From: Hyphomicrobiales bacterium | GTDB lineage: Bacteria > Pseudomonadota > Alphaproteobacteria > Rhizobiales > Rhizobiaceae | DNA: 64,000 nt | Direction of reading: 5' to 3' | Assembly: GCA_900471515.1 (NCBI GenBank) | Contig: UCFC01000024.1 | Location: 186,001 to 250,000, forward strand | Made by a program: the position numbers and the translations under genes | Shown here: positions 26,623-35,486 of the stretch, in pieces | Position numbering within the stretch: position 1 is the first letter of the stretch | How the letters are laid out: every line of letters starts with the position of its first letter | The notes under the pieces: model-generated | What the model saw: only the letters and a program-made list of their open reading frames with translations | Databases searched by the model: none | Told to the model about the DNA's origin: nothing

Positions 26623-28464
26623 TTAGAGTGCCGGGGCAGGAGCCGCCGCGGCGCTCGATCCCGGAGCCGACGCTGCCGGTTCTCCCTGGGGTTTGGAAGG
26701 CAGCGCCTCCAGATGCAGCGTGCGCGGATGCAGCGTCTCCAGATAGGTCTCCGAGCGGCCGATATAGATCATGCCGGTTTCCGGCAGGGTGGCGAGCAGC
26801 TTCGTCATCGTGTGCTGCCATTCCGGTTCCATGCCTTCGAGCACTTCGTCGAAAACGGCCCAGCGCGGCTTGACGAGAAGCAGGCGGGCAAAGCCGATCG
26901 CTTTCTGCTCATCGGCATCGAGAAGCTTATCCCAGCGCGCGCGGCTGTCGAGGCGGGCGACCAGCGAATGCAGGCCGGCAGCCTCCAGCGCGGCCTCGAC
27001 CGCGGCCGTGTCGTAGGCTTCAGGCTTTTCGGGGAATGCGATCGCCTCGCGCAGCGTGCCGCCCGGGACATAGGCGAGCTGCGGGATGAACATCATATCC
27101 TTGATCGGCGGCAGGCCCATGGTGCCGTGACCGGAGGGCCAGAGACCGGCCATTGCCTGGAAGAGCAGGCGGCGGTTCACGCTGTGATCGCCGTTGATCA
27201 TGACCTTCTCGCCGGCCTTGATCGTCACGTCGTTCTCACGCATCCGGAAGCCGCCGCACTCGTCGATATCCTCGCCAAGCTTGGCAACGATAACGATGTC
27301 CTTCAGCGTCAGCGTATCGGAAGCCGTTTCCTCATAGGCGATGGCGTCCTCTACTTCGAAGCCGTCGTCCATGTCCTGAAGCGCCTGGCGAAAATCGGTG
27401 ACGCGCATCAGTGTCGCGCGCCATTCGGCGATCGGGCCGAAATTGGCGACATACCAGCGCAGCGCCGTGTTGACCTGGTTGAAGGCGCCGACCGACATCA
27501 TCAGCTGGCCGAAGGTCAGCCCGCCGGAAAAATAGGCGGGTGCTGCGACGATGATCGGTATGACGATGACCAGCCAGCCGTAACCTGCCGAAACCCAGGT
27601 GAGGTTGGTATTGGCCATGGCAAGCCGCTTGATGACCGAGAGAACGTTGGTGATATCACCGTTGATGCGCTTGCGCTCGTTCTCTTCGCCACGCGCCACC
27701 GTGATCGCCGGCATGTTCTCGTTGGCGTGCATCAGCGCGAAGCGTAGCTCGGCTTCCTTCGAGAACCGGTCGGCATTGAGCTTGACGAGCTTGCGGCCAA
27801 CGACCTGGCTCAAGACCGAGGCAGATGCGGCGTAAAAGATTGCCGCCCAGACCATGTAGCCGGGGATGGTGAAGCTGTAGCCGTTGATGCGGAAGATGAA
27901 GCCGCTCGAAAGCTCCCACAAGACACCGATGAAGCTGACGAGCAGGATGGTCGACTGCAGGAGGCCGAGGGCAAGGTTGGTGGTGCTTTCGGCGAGATTG
28001 CGGGAATCCTCGTGAAGGCGCTGGTCGGGATTGACGCCGAGGATGCCGATGGTGGAGAGCTTGAGGGCGCGCTTGCGCTCCAGCCACTGATCGACGAGAT
28101 CGCGCGACAGTCCTTCGCGCATATAGAGGGCCGTCATCTGGTTCAGCCATGCCTGCAGCACGTTGAGCAGCAAGAGCGCGCCGGCGATCATCGCGAAGAC
28201 TTCAAGCTGGCGGAAGAACTCGCCGAGATCACGACGCTCCAGCGAATCGTAGAAAGGGGCGTTCCATTCGTTGAGGATCACCTGTCCATAGGCAGTCGCC
28301 AGGATGATGACGACAAGCAGGATCGCAAGCGCAACGACCTTGCCGCGAACCTGCGAATTCCAGAATGCGGAGAACATTACCCCAAGCCGATACGTCAGGC
28401 TGAGATCGTATCCCACCCGGTCCTGGTGCTGGATGTCCTTCCTCCCGTTGACGTCATTCTTCAT
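26623..28464 (-). CDS. SbmA/BacA- and YddA-like ABC protein with degenerate nucleotide-binding domain
   Basis: A 613-residue fusion of a six-helix membrane domain (about 25-330) and an ABC domain (about 370-590). The membrane part (AYGQVILNEWNAPFYDSLERRDLGEFF, NPDQRLHEDSRNLAE) is that of the BacA/YddA group. The ABC domain has INGDHSVNRRLL where GxxGxGKS/T should be, so the Walker A Lys and Gly residues are missing. DADEQKAIGFARLL replaces the LSGGQ signature, while the Walker B Asp-Glu survives in WAVFDEVLEG. A Pro/Ala-rich tail follows. It may be a pseudo-ATPase. The ATG at 28464 follows GGA; the substrate is unknown. Confidence 0.85.
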   Translation of the reverse strand: MKNDVNGRKDIQHQDRVGYDLSLTYRLGVMFSAFWNSQVRGKVVALAILLVVIILATAYGQVILNEWNAPFYDSLERRDLGEFFRQLEVFAMIAGALLLLNVLQAWLNQMTALYMREGLSRDLVDQWLERKRALKLSTIGILGVNPDQRLHEDSRNLAESTTNLALGLLQSTILLVSFIGVLWELSSGFIFRINGYSFTIPGYMVWAAIFYAASASVLSQVVGRKLVKLNADRFSKEAELRFALMHANENMPAITVARGEENERKRINGDITNVLSVIKRLAMANTNLTWVSAGYGWLVIVIPIIVAAPAYFSGGLTFGQLMMSVGAFNQVNTALRWYVANFGPIAEWRATLMRVTDFRQALQDMDDGFEVEDAIAYEETASDTLTLKDIVIVAKLGEDIDECGGFRMRENDVTIKAGEKVMINGDHSVNRRLLFQAMAGLWPSGHGTMGLPPIKDMMFIPQLAYVPGGTLREAIAFPEKPEAYDTAAVEAALEAAGLHSLVARLDSRARWDKLLDADEQKAIGFARLLLVKPRWAVFDEVLEGMEPEWQHTMTKLLATLPETGMIYIGRSETYLETLHPRTLHLEALPSKPQGEPAASAPGSSAAAAPAPAL

Positions 28465-28618
28465 TATTTTTTCCAAAATCGCCCATCCTCCATTATTAAC
28501 ATGGGGACGTTACTGGTCCATCAACAGATTCCACCACCCATAAAGAAAGCGTGATGGTTTGCGCAGCCGTCCGTATTGACAGTTGATTCGCGGGCGGACT
28601 GGCGCTAATTAAGATGCC

Positions 28619-28675
28619 TCGTGGTGATTTGGCCGGCCGGCTTGCAGCCACGTTAAATAAGTCGCTAAAGGGCCG
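28619..28675 (+). promoter_or_regulatory. SAM-II riboswitch upstream of metA
   Basis: The conserved SAM-II landmarks are present in order: CGTGG at 28620-28624 with GTGATTT, a G/C-rich segment, GCTTGCAGCCACG (CCACG at 28648-28652 pairs with CGTGG), TTAAA, and AAGTCGCTAAA for the pseudoknot. This is the metA-motif aptamer typical of rhizobia, which binds S-adenosylmethionine and lowers metA expression. It sits about 60 nt before the metA start and directly before an intrinsic terminator. A TTGACA at 28576 could belong to the promoter, but I found no well-spaced -10. Confidence 0.92.
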
Positions 28676-28682
28676 CGTGCGG

Positions 28683-28719
28683 ACCGGTAGCGATTCTTTC
28701 GCCGCCGGTTTTTTATTTT
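28683..28719 (+). terminator. Riboswitch-linked intrinsic terminator upstream of metA
   Basis: ACCGG pairs with CCGGT and GCGA with TCGC across a 2-nt internal loop (28683-28709), followed by TTTTTATTTTG. It lies between the SAM-II aptamer and the metA start, suggesting that SAM controls transcription termination here. Confidence 0.75.
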
Positions 28720-28735
28720 GATCGAGTTGACCGCA

Positions 28736-29659
28736 ATGCCCATCAAGATCCCCGATACGCTGCCCGCCTTCGAAACCCTCGTGAACGAGGGCGTGCGGGT
28801 GATGACCGAAACGGTGGCAATCCGTCAGGATATCCGCCCGCTGCAGATCGGGCTGCTCAACCTCATGCCGAACAAGATCAAGACCGAAGTGCAGATGGCG
28901 CGCCTGGTCGGCGCTTCGCCGCTGCAGGTGGAATTCTCGCTTGTCCGCGTCGGCAATCACAAGGCCAAGAATACGTCCGAAGAACACCTGCTCGCTTTCT
29001 ACCAGACCTGGGAGGAAGTGAAGCACCGCAAGTTTGACGGCTTCATCATCACGGGCGCGCCAATCGAGACGCTGCCCTACGAGGATGTTACCTATTGGAA
29101 GGAAATGCAGCAGATTTTCGACTGGACGCAGACAAATGTCCATTCGACCATGAATGTCTGCTGGGGCGCGATGGCCGGAATCTATCATTTCCACGGCGTG
29201 CCGAAATACGAGCTGAAGGAAAAGGCCTTCGGCGTCTACCGCCACCGCAACCTCAAGCCTTCCTCTGTCTATCTCAACGGTTTCTCCGACAATTTCGAGG
29301 TTCCGGTGTCGCGCTGGACCGAAGTGCGCCGGGCCGATATCGAGAAGGTCGATGGCCTTGAGATATTGATGGAATCGAGCGAGATGGGTGTCTGTCTCGT
29401 CCACGAGCCGAAGGGGCGGCGGCTCTATATCTTCAATCACGTCGAATATGATTCCACGTCGCTTTCGGACGAATATTTCCGCGACGTGAATGCCGGCGTG
29501 CCGATCAAGATGCCGCATAACTACTTCCCGCATAACGATCCGGCGCTTCCGCCGCAAAACCGCTGGCGCAGCCACGCGCATCTGCTTTTCGGCAACTGGA
29601 TCAACGAGATCTATCAGACGACGCCCTACGATATCGAGGAGATCGGTTCGGACATCTGA
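28736..29659 (+). CDS. metA: Homoserine O-acetyltransferase (MetA family)
   Basis: Acylates homoserine in methionine synthesis. The 307-residue protein has catalytic Cys142 ([12 protein letters not shown]), His235 and Glu237 (FNHVEYDS). Residue 111 is Glu (TGAPIE), which in characterised MetA proteins selects acetyl-CoA, whereas Gly111 selects succinyl-CoA. The enzyme is therefore probably an O-acetyltransferase although homologues are often labelled O-succinyltransferase. The ATG at 28736 starts the conserved MPIKIP N-terminus. Control is by the SAM-II riboswitch and terminator upstream; a terminator follows at 29686. Confidence 0.95.
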   Translation: MPIKIPDTLPAFETLVNEGVRVMTETVAIRQDIRPLQIGLLNLMPNKIKTEVQMARLVGASPLQVEFSLVRVGNHKAKNTSEEHLLAFYQTWEEVKHRKFDGFIITGAPIETLPYEDVTYWKEMQQIFDWTQTNVHSTMNVCWGAMAGIYHFHGVPKYELKEKAFGVYRHRNLKPSSVYLNGFSDNFEVPVSRWTEVRRADIEKVDGLEILMESSEMGVCLVHEPKGRRLYIFNHVEYDSTSLSDEYFRDVNAGVPIKMPHNYFPHNDPALPPQNRWRSHAHLLFGNWINEIYQTTPYDIEEIGSDI

Positions 29660-29685
29660 GCGTCATCGGCCGGGTTTGCGAACGG

Positions 29686-29718
29686 CGCCGTCGCATTTCT
29701 GCGACGGCGTTTTGTTTT
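29686..29718 (+). terminator. Intrinsic terminator of metA
   Basis: CGCCGTCGCA and TGCGACGGCG form a perfect 10-bp stem around TTTC, followed by TTTTGTTTT. Confidence 0.93.
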
Positions 29719-29799
29719 CCGGTTCCGCCCGGTTGCGGTTTGCGGCGAAAGGGGGCAGGTTCCGGTTTCTGAAACCCAGGGGCGGAGTGAGCGTCGATC

Positions 29800-30822
29800 A
29801 TGGCGGACAAGTTGGAACGGGAAGTTTTCGGCCAGACGAAAGAGGGAGAGACCGTTCATCGCGTCGCCATCAGCGGCGGCGGACTGACGGTCAAGGTGTT
29901 GAACTGGGGCGCGGTCATCCAGGATATCAGGCTCGACGGGCACGATGCGCCGCTGGTGCTCGGCTTCGAGAATTTCGACAGCTATCTCGACCATTCGCCA
30001 TTCTTCGGCGCAACACCGGGACGCTGTGCCAACCGCATCGGCGACGGCAAGTTCACGCTCGATGGCAAGGCCTACCAGCTTGAGCTCAACGAGAAGGGCG
30101 TCACGCACCTTCATGGCGGCAGCAACAATATCGGCAGGCTCGTCTGGACGATCGTCGAACACGAGGCCGACCGGGTCGTGCTGAAGATCGTCGATCCCGA
30201 TGGCCGCGCCGGCTACCCCGGCAATTGCACCATCCAGGCCAGCTATCATGTGCATGGTAATGGCGTGCTTTCCGTCAACTACGAGACGGTGACGGACCAG
30301 CCGACGCTTGCCAATGTCTGCCAGCATTCCTATTTCAATCTCGACGGTCGGGAGGATGCGCTGGCGCATGACATCATGATCGCCGCCGACCACTATCTGC
30401 CGACCAACGAGAAGCAGATACCGACCGGCGAGATCCGCCCGGTCGAGGGCACCGCGTTCGATTTCCGGACGATGGCGCCGATGAAGCGTTTTTCCGGACA
30501 GGAGCAGGCGCTTTACGACCACAATTTCTGCTTCTCGAACGCGCGCACGGCCAAACGTTCCGTCGTGCTTGCCCGCAGCCTGCATTCCGGCGTTTCGCTG
30601 GAAGTGCGCACGACGGAGCCTGGCGTTCAGTTCTATGCCGGCTTCAAGCTCGGTGTTCCGGTTCCAGGCCTAGACGGCCGTAAATACGGCCCCTTCGCCG
30701 GCTTCTGCTTGGAAACGCAGGTCTGGCCCGACGCCGTCAACCATGCTGGCTTTCCGAACGCGGTTCTGCGCCCGGGCGAAGTGCTGCGGCAGGAAACGGA
30801 CTACATCTTCACGAAGGGCTGA
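29800..30822 (+). CDS. galM: Aldose 1-epimerase (mutarotase)
   Basis: Interconverts alpha and beta anomers of aldoses such as galactose and glucose. The 340-residue protein shows GalM motifs: FFGATPGRCANRI (about 68-80), THLHGG (102-107), the general-acid His in CQHSYFNLDG, and the catalytic Glu in FCLETQVWPDAVNH near residue 305. It stands between two terminators, so it is a single-gene unit. The specific sugar cannot be read. Confidence 0.95.
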   Translation: MADKLEREVFGQTKEGETVHRVAISGGGLTVKVLNWGAVIQDIRLDGHDAPLVLGFENFDSYLDHSPFFGATPGRCANRIGDGKFTLDGKAYQLELNEKGVTHLHGGSNNIGRLVWTIVEHEADRVVLKIVDPDGRAGYPGNCTIQASYHVHGNGVLSVNYETVTDQPTLANVCQHSYFNLDGREDALAHDIMIAADHYLPTNEKQIPTGEIRPVEGTAFDFRTMAPMKRFSGQEQALYDHNFCFSNARTAKRSVVLARSLHSGVSLEVRTTEPGVQFYAGFKLGVPVPGLDGRKYGPFAGFCLETQVWPDAVNHAGFPNAVLRPGEVLRQETDYIFTKG

Positions 30823-30848
30823 GCTCGCTCATCCTGTCGGGATCTATG

Positions 30849-30882
30849 ACCCTCGCGGCCTTCCCGCGAGGGTTTTTCTTTC
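30849..30882 (+). terminator. Intrinsic terminator of galM
   Basis: CCCTCGCGG and CCGCGAGGG form a perfect 9-bp stem around CCTTC, extended by an A-T pair and followed by TTTTTCTTT. Confidence 0.93.
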
Positions 30883-30919
30883 TGCGAAGCGAATCCGACT
30901 TGCTGAATGGTCCTAGATA

Positions 30920-30948
30920 GGTTCTATTGTATCCTCATGGATAGAACC
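30920..30948. promoter_or_regulatory. GntR operator candidate overlapping the start of the amino-sugar operon
   Basis: GGTTCTAT and ATAGAACC are perfect 8-bp inverted arms separated by 13 bp, and the right arm extends into the first codons of the GntR gene. A related half, GGTCCTAGAT, lies at 30910-30919. The position suits autorepression of the whole operon. Confidence 0.55.
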
Positions 30949-31710
30949 AGTCTGATAGCAGAGCTGAACGGCCGCGGGCTGCGCGACGAGGCGGCAACGG
31001 GTCCGCTTTACAAGCGGCTGGCGCAGGCCCTGACGGGCCTCATTCAGGAAGGTCTCCTGAAACCCGGCGCCGCGCTGCCGGGCGAGCGCGATCTGGCAGA
31101 AGCGCTCAAGCTCGGCCGCGTGACGGTGCGGACAGCCTATCGCGATCTCATGACGTCAGGTGCGCTGGAGTCTCGCCACGGCAGCGGCACCTTCGTTTCC
31201 AGCAAGGTGGAGCGGATGGAGCAGTCGCTGTGGCGGCTTTCCTCCTTTTCGGCGGATATGCGCTCGCGCGGGCGCTCGCCGGCGGCGAAGATCCTGTCGC
31301 GTACGGTCAACAACCCTTCGCCGGAAGAATCCTTCCTGCTCGGTCTTGGAGTCGACGAACCGGTGTTGCGGCTCGACCGCCTTCGTCTCGCCGACGGACT
31401 GCCGCTCGCAATCGAGCGCGCCGTCGTACCGGTCAAGTTTCTGGGCGAGGATGCCGGCGGCGAAGGTTCGCTCTATGATGCGCTCGCGGCCCGAGGCCAC
31501 AAACCGGTACGCGCCATGCAGCGGCTGACCGCCGTCACGCTCGATCCTTCGTCGGCGGCTATCCTGAACGTCAAATCCGGCGCGCCGGCCCTTCTGATCG
31601 AACGCGTCTCGCGCCTGGAAGACCAGCGCGTCGTTGAATACACCCGCTCGCACTATCGTGGCGACGCCTATGATTTCGTCGCCGAACTGAGAATTGGAGA
31701 TGACCTATGA
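30937..31710 (+). CDS. GntR family regulator (HutC/NagR subfamily) of amino-sugar genes
   Basis: A 257-residue repressor. The N-terminal winged helix (about 25-90) includes LPGERDLAEALKLGRVTVRTAYRDL and LESRHGSGTFVS, followed by a UTRA effector domain ending VVEYTRSHYRGDAYDFVAEL. Its operon partners (SIS deaminase, nagA) make an amino-sugar phosphate the likely effector, as for NagR. I start at ATG 30937; an ATG at 30907 would place the perfect inverted repeat inside the gene. Its stop overlaps the start of the next gene by 4 bp. Confidence 0.88.
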   Translation: MDRTSLIAELNGRGLRDEAATGPLYKRLAQALTGLIQEGLLKPGAALPGERDLAEALKLGRVTVRTAYRDLMTSGALESRHGSGTFVSSKVERMEQSLWRLSSFSADMRSRGRSPAAKILSRTVNNPSPEESFLLGLGVDEPVLRLDRLRLADGLPLAIERAVVPVKFLGEDAGGEGSLYDALAARGHKPVRAMQRLTAVTLDPSSAAILNVKSGAPALLIERVSRLEDQRVVEYTRSHYRGDAYDFVAELRIGDDL

Positions 31711-32738
31711 GTGAGAACCAGTCGCTGATGCTGCAGGAGGCGGGCCAGTCGCCCGAGGTGGTCGCTACCCTGCTCGAAAAGGAAAAACCGGTCTTTGCCG
31801 AAATTGCCCGGCTGTTCTCCGCCTCCCGCCCAAGCGTCGTGACGACTGCGGCACGCGGCTCCTCCGACCATGCGGCGACCTTTTTCAAATATCTCTTCGA
31901 GATCACCTGCGGCGTGCCGGTCGCCTCGATCGGTCCGTCGATCGCCTCGGTCTACGGCGCGCCCCTGCATCTGAAGGGCGGCATCCATTTCACCGTTTCC
32001 CAGTCGGGCGCGAGCCCCGACATCGTGGCGCTGCAGGAAGCGGCCAAGAAAGGCGGGGCGACGACGATCGCCATCGTCAATGTCACCGACAGCCCGCTTG
32101 CCAAGCAGGCCGATATCGTTCTCGGCCTCAATGCCGGCGCCGAAAAGAGCGTGGCGGCGACGAAGTCCTTCATCGCATCGGTTGCCGCGCTCGCTGGCGT
32201 TACGGCTGCGATTGGCGGCAAGGCCGATCTGCAGGCGGCGCTCGAAAAGCTTCCGGCCGCCCTTTCCCAGACGTCCGGTATCGACACCAAGGCGGCCGAG
32301 GACGTGCTGTTCAATGCCGCTTCGCTCTATACCGGTGGCCGCGGCACCGCTTTCGCCATTGCTCTCGAAGCTGCGCTGAAAGCCAAGGAAACGGCCGGCC
32401 TTCATGCAGAAGCTTTCTCTCTTGCGGAACTGATGCATGGCCCGATGCGCCTTGTACAGCCTGGCTTCCCGATTGTCGGCTTCGTGCCTGACGATGCCGC
32501 CTTCGACAACAATGTGAAAGCGCTTGACCGGCTGCAGAAGCTCGGCGCCACCACCGTACCCTTCTCGACAAAGGCGCTCGCCGGCGTCAATCTGCAGGTT
32601 CCGACGACCGGCAACGGCCTTGTCGATCCCCTGGTTTCGCTGCTCGTCTACTATCGCCTGATCGAGTCCGTCACCCGCCGCAAGGGCTTCGATCCGGACA
32701 AGCCGGCAAACCTGCTCAAGGTGACGGAGACCGTCTGA
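31707..32738 (+). CDS. SIS-domain glucosamine-6-phosphate deaminase (NagB-II type)
   Basis: A 343-residue protein with two SIS domains like the isomerase half of GlmS but without the glutaminase domain. Seen motifs are TAARGSSDHAA, VSQSGASPDIVALQ, AEKSVAATKSF and the second-domain GGRGTAFAIALEAALKAKETAGLHAEAF. In this context it most likely converts glucosamine-6-phosphate to fructose-6-phosphate and ammonia. ATGA overlap with the GntR gene and 1-bp overlap with nagA show an operon. Confidence 0.88.
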   Translation: MSENQSLMLQEAGQSPEVVATLLEKEKPVFAEIARLFSASRPSVVTTAARGSSDHAATFFKYLFEITCGVPVASIGPSIASVYGAPLHLKGGIHFTVSQSGASPDIVALQEAAKKGGATTIAIVNVTDSPLAKQADIVLGLNAGAEKSVAATKSFIASVAALAGVTAAIGGKADLQAALEKLPAALSQTSGIDTKAAEDVLFNAASLYTGGRGTAFAIALEAALKAKETAGLHAEAFSLAELMHGPMRLVQPGFPIVGFVPDDAAFDNNVKALDRLQKLGATTVPFSTKALAGVNLQVPTTGNGLVDPLVSLLVYYRLIESVTRRKGFDPDKPANLLKVTETV

Positions 32739-33889
32739 TGACCCGCAAGATCTTCACCGGAGCCCGTATCTTCGATGGCGAACGCTTCCATGACGAGCGG
32801 GCGCTGATCGTCAAGGACGGACATGTCGAGGCGATCGTCGGCCTGAACGATCTGCCCGAGGGCGAGGTCGCAAGACTGGCGGGCGGCGTGCTGTCCGCCG
32901 GCTTCGTCGATGCGCAGGTCAATGGCGGCGGCGGCCGCATGCTGAACGACGAACCATCGCCGGATTCCATGTACATGATCGCCGACGGGCATCGCCCTTA
33001 CGGCACGACGGCATTGCTGCCGACGCTGATCACCGACACGGCCGCGGCGACGGCCGCGGCGATCGAAGCGGCCAAGGTTGCGGTGAAGAGCAATCGCGGC
33101 GTGGCCGGCCTGCATCTGGAAGGTCCGCATCTGGCGCCGGCCCGCAAGGGCGCGCATCTGGCCGAACTGATGCGTCCGGTCGAGGATCGGGACGTCAAGG
33201 CCTTCATTGCCGCGCGCGAGGCGATCGGCACGCTGCTCGTGACCATGGCGGCAGAGCAGGTGACGGTTGCGCAGGTGCGTGAACTGAGCGAAGCCGGCGT
33301 CATCGTCAGCATCGGCCATTCCGACAGCACCAGCGAGGCGGCGGAAGCTCGCTTCGATGCCGGAGCTCGGGGTGTGACGCACCTCTTCAACGCCATGAGC
33401 CAGCTGGCGCACCGGGCGCCGGGGCTGGTTGGCGCTGCGATCGACCATCCGGCGGTCTGGTGCGGCATCATCGCCGACGGCCACCATGTTGATCCCAAGG
33501 CCCTGCGCACGGCGCTGCGCGCCAAACGTGGCGAGGGCCGGCTTTTCTTCGTGACCGATGCGATGTCGCTGGTCGGCTCGCAGACGGATACGTTCACTTT
33601 GAACGGCCGCACCGTGCGGCGCGAAAGGGGCGGTTTCTGCTCGAAGCTCGTGCTTTCGGACGGCACGCTTGCAGGTTCGGATGTCGATATGGCATCGACT
33701 ATCCGCTATGGCGTCACCTATCTGGATCTGACGCTTGCCGAGGCGCTCAGGATGGCGACACTCTACCCGGCGCGTTTCCTGCGGCTTGCCGATCGCGGCC
33801 ACCTGTCGCCGGGCGCACGCGCCGATCTGGTGCATTTCACCGATGCGATCGAAGTCACTGCGACCTGGCTCAGCGGCGAGCCGACGTAA
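32738..33889 (+). CDS. nagA: N-acetylglucosamine-6-phosphate deacetylase
   Basis: Removes acetate from GlcNAc-6-phosphate to feed the deaminase encoded just upstream. The 383-residue amidohydrolase contains GFVDAQVNGGGG, the metal-site Glu in HLEGPHL, His residues in IGHSDST and THLFNAMS, DGHHVD, and the catalytic Asp in FVTDAMS. It overlaps the preceding gene by one base. No GlcNAc transporter or kinase lies in the window, so the phosphorylated sugar must come from elsewhere. Confidence 0.95.
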   Translation: MTRKIFTGARIFDGERFHDERALIVKDGHVEAIVGLNDLPEGEVARLAGGVLSAGFVDAQVNGGGGRMLNDEPSPDSMYMIADGHRPYGTTALLPTLITDTAAATAAAIEAAKVAVKSNRGVAGLHLEGPHLAPARKGAHLAELMRPVEDRDVKAFIAAREAIGTLLVTMAAEQVTVAQVRELSEAGVIVSIGHSDSTSEAAEARFDAGARGVTHLFNAMSQLAHRAPGLVGAAIDHPAVWCGIIADGHHVDPKALRTALRAKRGEGRLFFVTDAMSLVGSQTDTFTLNGRTVRRERGGFCSKLVLSDGTLAGSDVDMASTIRYGVTYLDLTLAEALRMATLYPARFLRLADRGHLSPGARADLVHFTDAIEVTATWLSGEPT

Positions 33890-33901
33890 GGAGGACGGTG
33901 G

Positions 33902-34630
33902 ATGAGCGACATCACCGACGCCTATTTCTCCAATCTCATCGGCCGGCTGGAGGAATTGAAGCGGGCACTTGCCGAACCGATGGCGCAGGCCGCCGAAGCG
34001 ATCCTCGCAGCCGCCCGCGCCGACAAGCGTGTCTATGTCTTCGGTACCGGCCATTCGCATATGCTGGCGGAAGAGGTGCATTACCGCGCCGGCGGGCTTG
34101 CTTTCACCGTGCCCGTTCTCGTCGGCTCGGCCATGCTGCATGAGGGTGCCGTCATCAGTTCGGTCTATGAGCGCACACAGGGCCTGGTGCGGCCGATGCT
34201 GGAGCGTTACGGCATGCAGCCGGGCGATGTCATCATCATCGCTTCCAATTCAGGCGTGAATGCTGCACCGATCGAGGCGGCCGACTACGCGCGCGAAATC
34301 GGCGCCAAGGTGATCGCCATTACTTCGATCGCCTATTCGACGGCGATCGCCAACGGGCGCCGCCGGCTTGCCGACGTGGCCGATGTGGTTCTGGACAACG
34401 GGCTGCCGCCGGGCGATGCCGTTCTCGGTCTTGACGGCACGGGGCTCCGGGTCGGGCCGGTCTCGACGGCGGTGGGCGTCACCGTCATCAATGCCATCTT
34501 CGCGGACGTCGCCTCCGAGCTTTCGAAATTGGGCGATGCGCCCGTCTATCTCAGCGCCAACATGCCGGGTGCGGCCGAGATCAACCAGAAGCTCGTGAAG
34601 AAATACAGGCCGCGCAACCCGCATCTTTGA
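33902..34630 (+). CDS. SIS domain protein, UPF0309 type
   Basis: A 242-residue sugar-phosphate-binding SIS protein. The core shows [22 protein letters not shown] (about 44-65) and [18 protein letters not shown] (about 109-126), with a long helical tail. UPF0309 proteins are related to MurNAc-6-phosphate etherase-like or isomerase SIS proteins, but no activity is established. GGAGG lies 7 nt before the ATG, 12 nt after nagA, so it is the last gene of the amino-sugar operon. This suggests an amino-sugar phosphate substrate. Confidence 0.85.
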   Translation: MSDITDAYFSNLIGRLEELKRALAEPMAQAAEAILAAARADKRVYVFGTGHSHMLAEEVHYRAGGLAFTVPVLVGSAMLHEGAVISSVYERTQGLVRPMLERYGMQPGDVIIIASNSGVNAAPIEAADYAREIGAKVIAITSIAYSTAIANGRRRLADVADVVLDNGLPPGDAVLGLDGTGLRVGPVSTAVGVTVINAIFADVASELSKLGDAPVYLSANMPGAAEINQKLVKKYRPRNPHL

Positions 34631-34702
34631 ACCGGAGGCTCGCGCTTTTGCCTGCCTCCCACTGTCTGGCATCGGCGCTGCCGGAAGCGAGCGGATATTT
34701 CC

Positions 34703-34743
34703 GAACAAACGAAAACGGCCCGAAGCGCGTGCTCCGGGCCGTT
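34703..34743 (-). terminator. Intrinsic terminator of efp
   Basis: On the minus strand AACGGCCCG and CGGGCCGTT form a 9-bp stem, with an inner AGC/GCT pairing in the loop, followed by TTTCGTTTGTT. It begins 23 bp after the efp stop. Confidence 0.88.
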
Positions 34744-34766
34744 CGAATCCCCGAAAAGCGATGCGC

Positions 34767-35336
34767 TCAGTCCTTGGCGCGCTCGACGTAGGAATTGTCT
34801 TCGGTCGCGATGACAACGCGCGTGCCGGCGTCGATATGGGGCGGAACCGAGGTGCGGATGCCGTTGGAGAGGATCGCTGGCTTGTAGGAAGAGGAAGCCG
34901 TCTGGCCCTTTACGACCGGCTCGGTCTCGACGATCTCGAGGGTCACGTGGCGCGGCAGTTCGAGAGCGAGCGGGACGCCTTCGTGGATCGACAGGATGCA
35001 GGTCATGCCTTCCTGGAGATAGGCCTTCTGGTCGCCCATGGTTTCCTCGCTGACGACCACCTGGTCGTAGGTCGCGGGGTTCATGAAGTGGAAGCCTTCA
35101 CCATCCTCATAGAGGTACTGGAAGTTGACGTCTTCGACGAAGGCGCGCTCGACCTGCTCGGTCGTGCGCCAGCGTTCGGAAACCTTCACGCCGTCGACGA
35201 TGCGGCGCATGTCGACCTGCGTGACCGGCGTGCCCTTGCCCGGGTGGAAATTCTGGGCGGTGAGAACGACGTAGAGCTTGCCGTCGACATCGAGAACGTT
35301 GCCCTTGCGGACCGAAGAGGCGATGATCTTGACCAT
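34767..35336 (-). CDS. efp: Elongation factor P
   Basis: Relieves ribosome stalling at polyproline stretches. The 189-residue protein has the three-domain EF-P layout; domain I carries NFHPGKGTP with Lys34 at the tip, the residue that receives beta-lysine. The C-terminal signature is [22 protein letters not shown]. The lysylation enzymes epmA and epmB are encoded divergently 150 bp away, so Lys34 is very likely modified. It has its own terminator. Confidence 0.97.
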   Translation of the reverse strand: MVKIIASSVRKGNVLDVDGKLYVVLTAQNFHPGKGTPVTQVDMRRIVDGVKVSERWRTTEQVERAFVEDVNFQYLYEDGEGFHFMNPATYDQVVVSEETMGDQKAYLQEGMTCILSIHEGVPLALELPRHVTLEIVETEPVVKGQTASSSYKPAILSNGIRTSVPPHIDAGTRVVIATEDNSYVERAKD

Positions 35337-35486
35337 AAGACTTCCTTGTAAGTCGGCTTTCGGCGTCGTAGAGGACTGTCGGAATGGCCCTGAAGACGCA
35401 AATGATTTTTTCTTCGGGGGCGCACTAACCTAAAATCGCGGAAATAGCCACCCCATCCCGGCCGATTCCGGCAAGGAAAGCGTTGA

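Noticed and set aside
28576-28609. TTGACA-based promoter for metA with GCTAAT as -10
   Set aside because: The spacer would be 22 bp, too long for a normal housekeeping promoter, so I did not list it as a feature.
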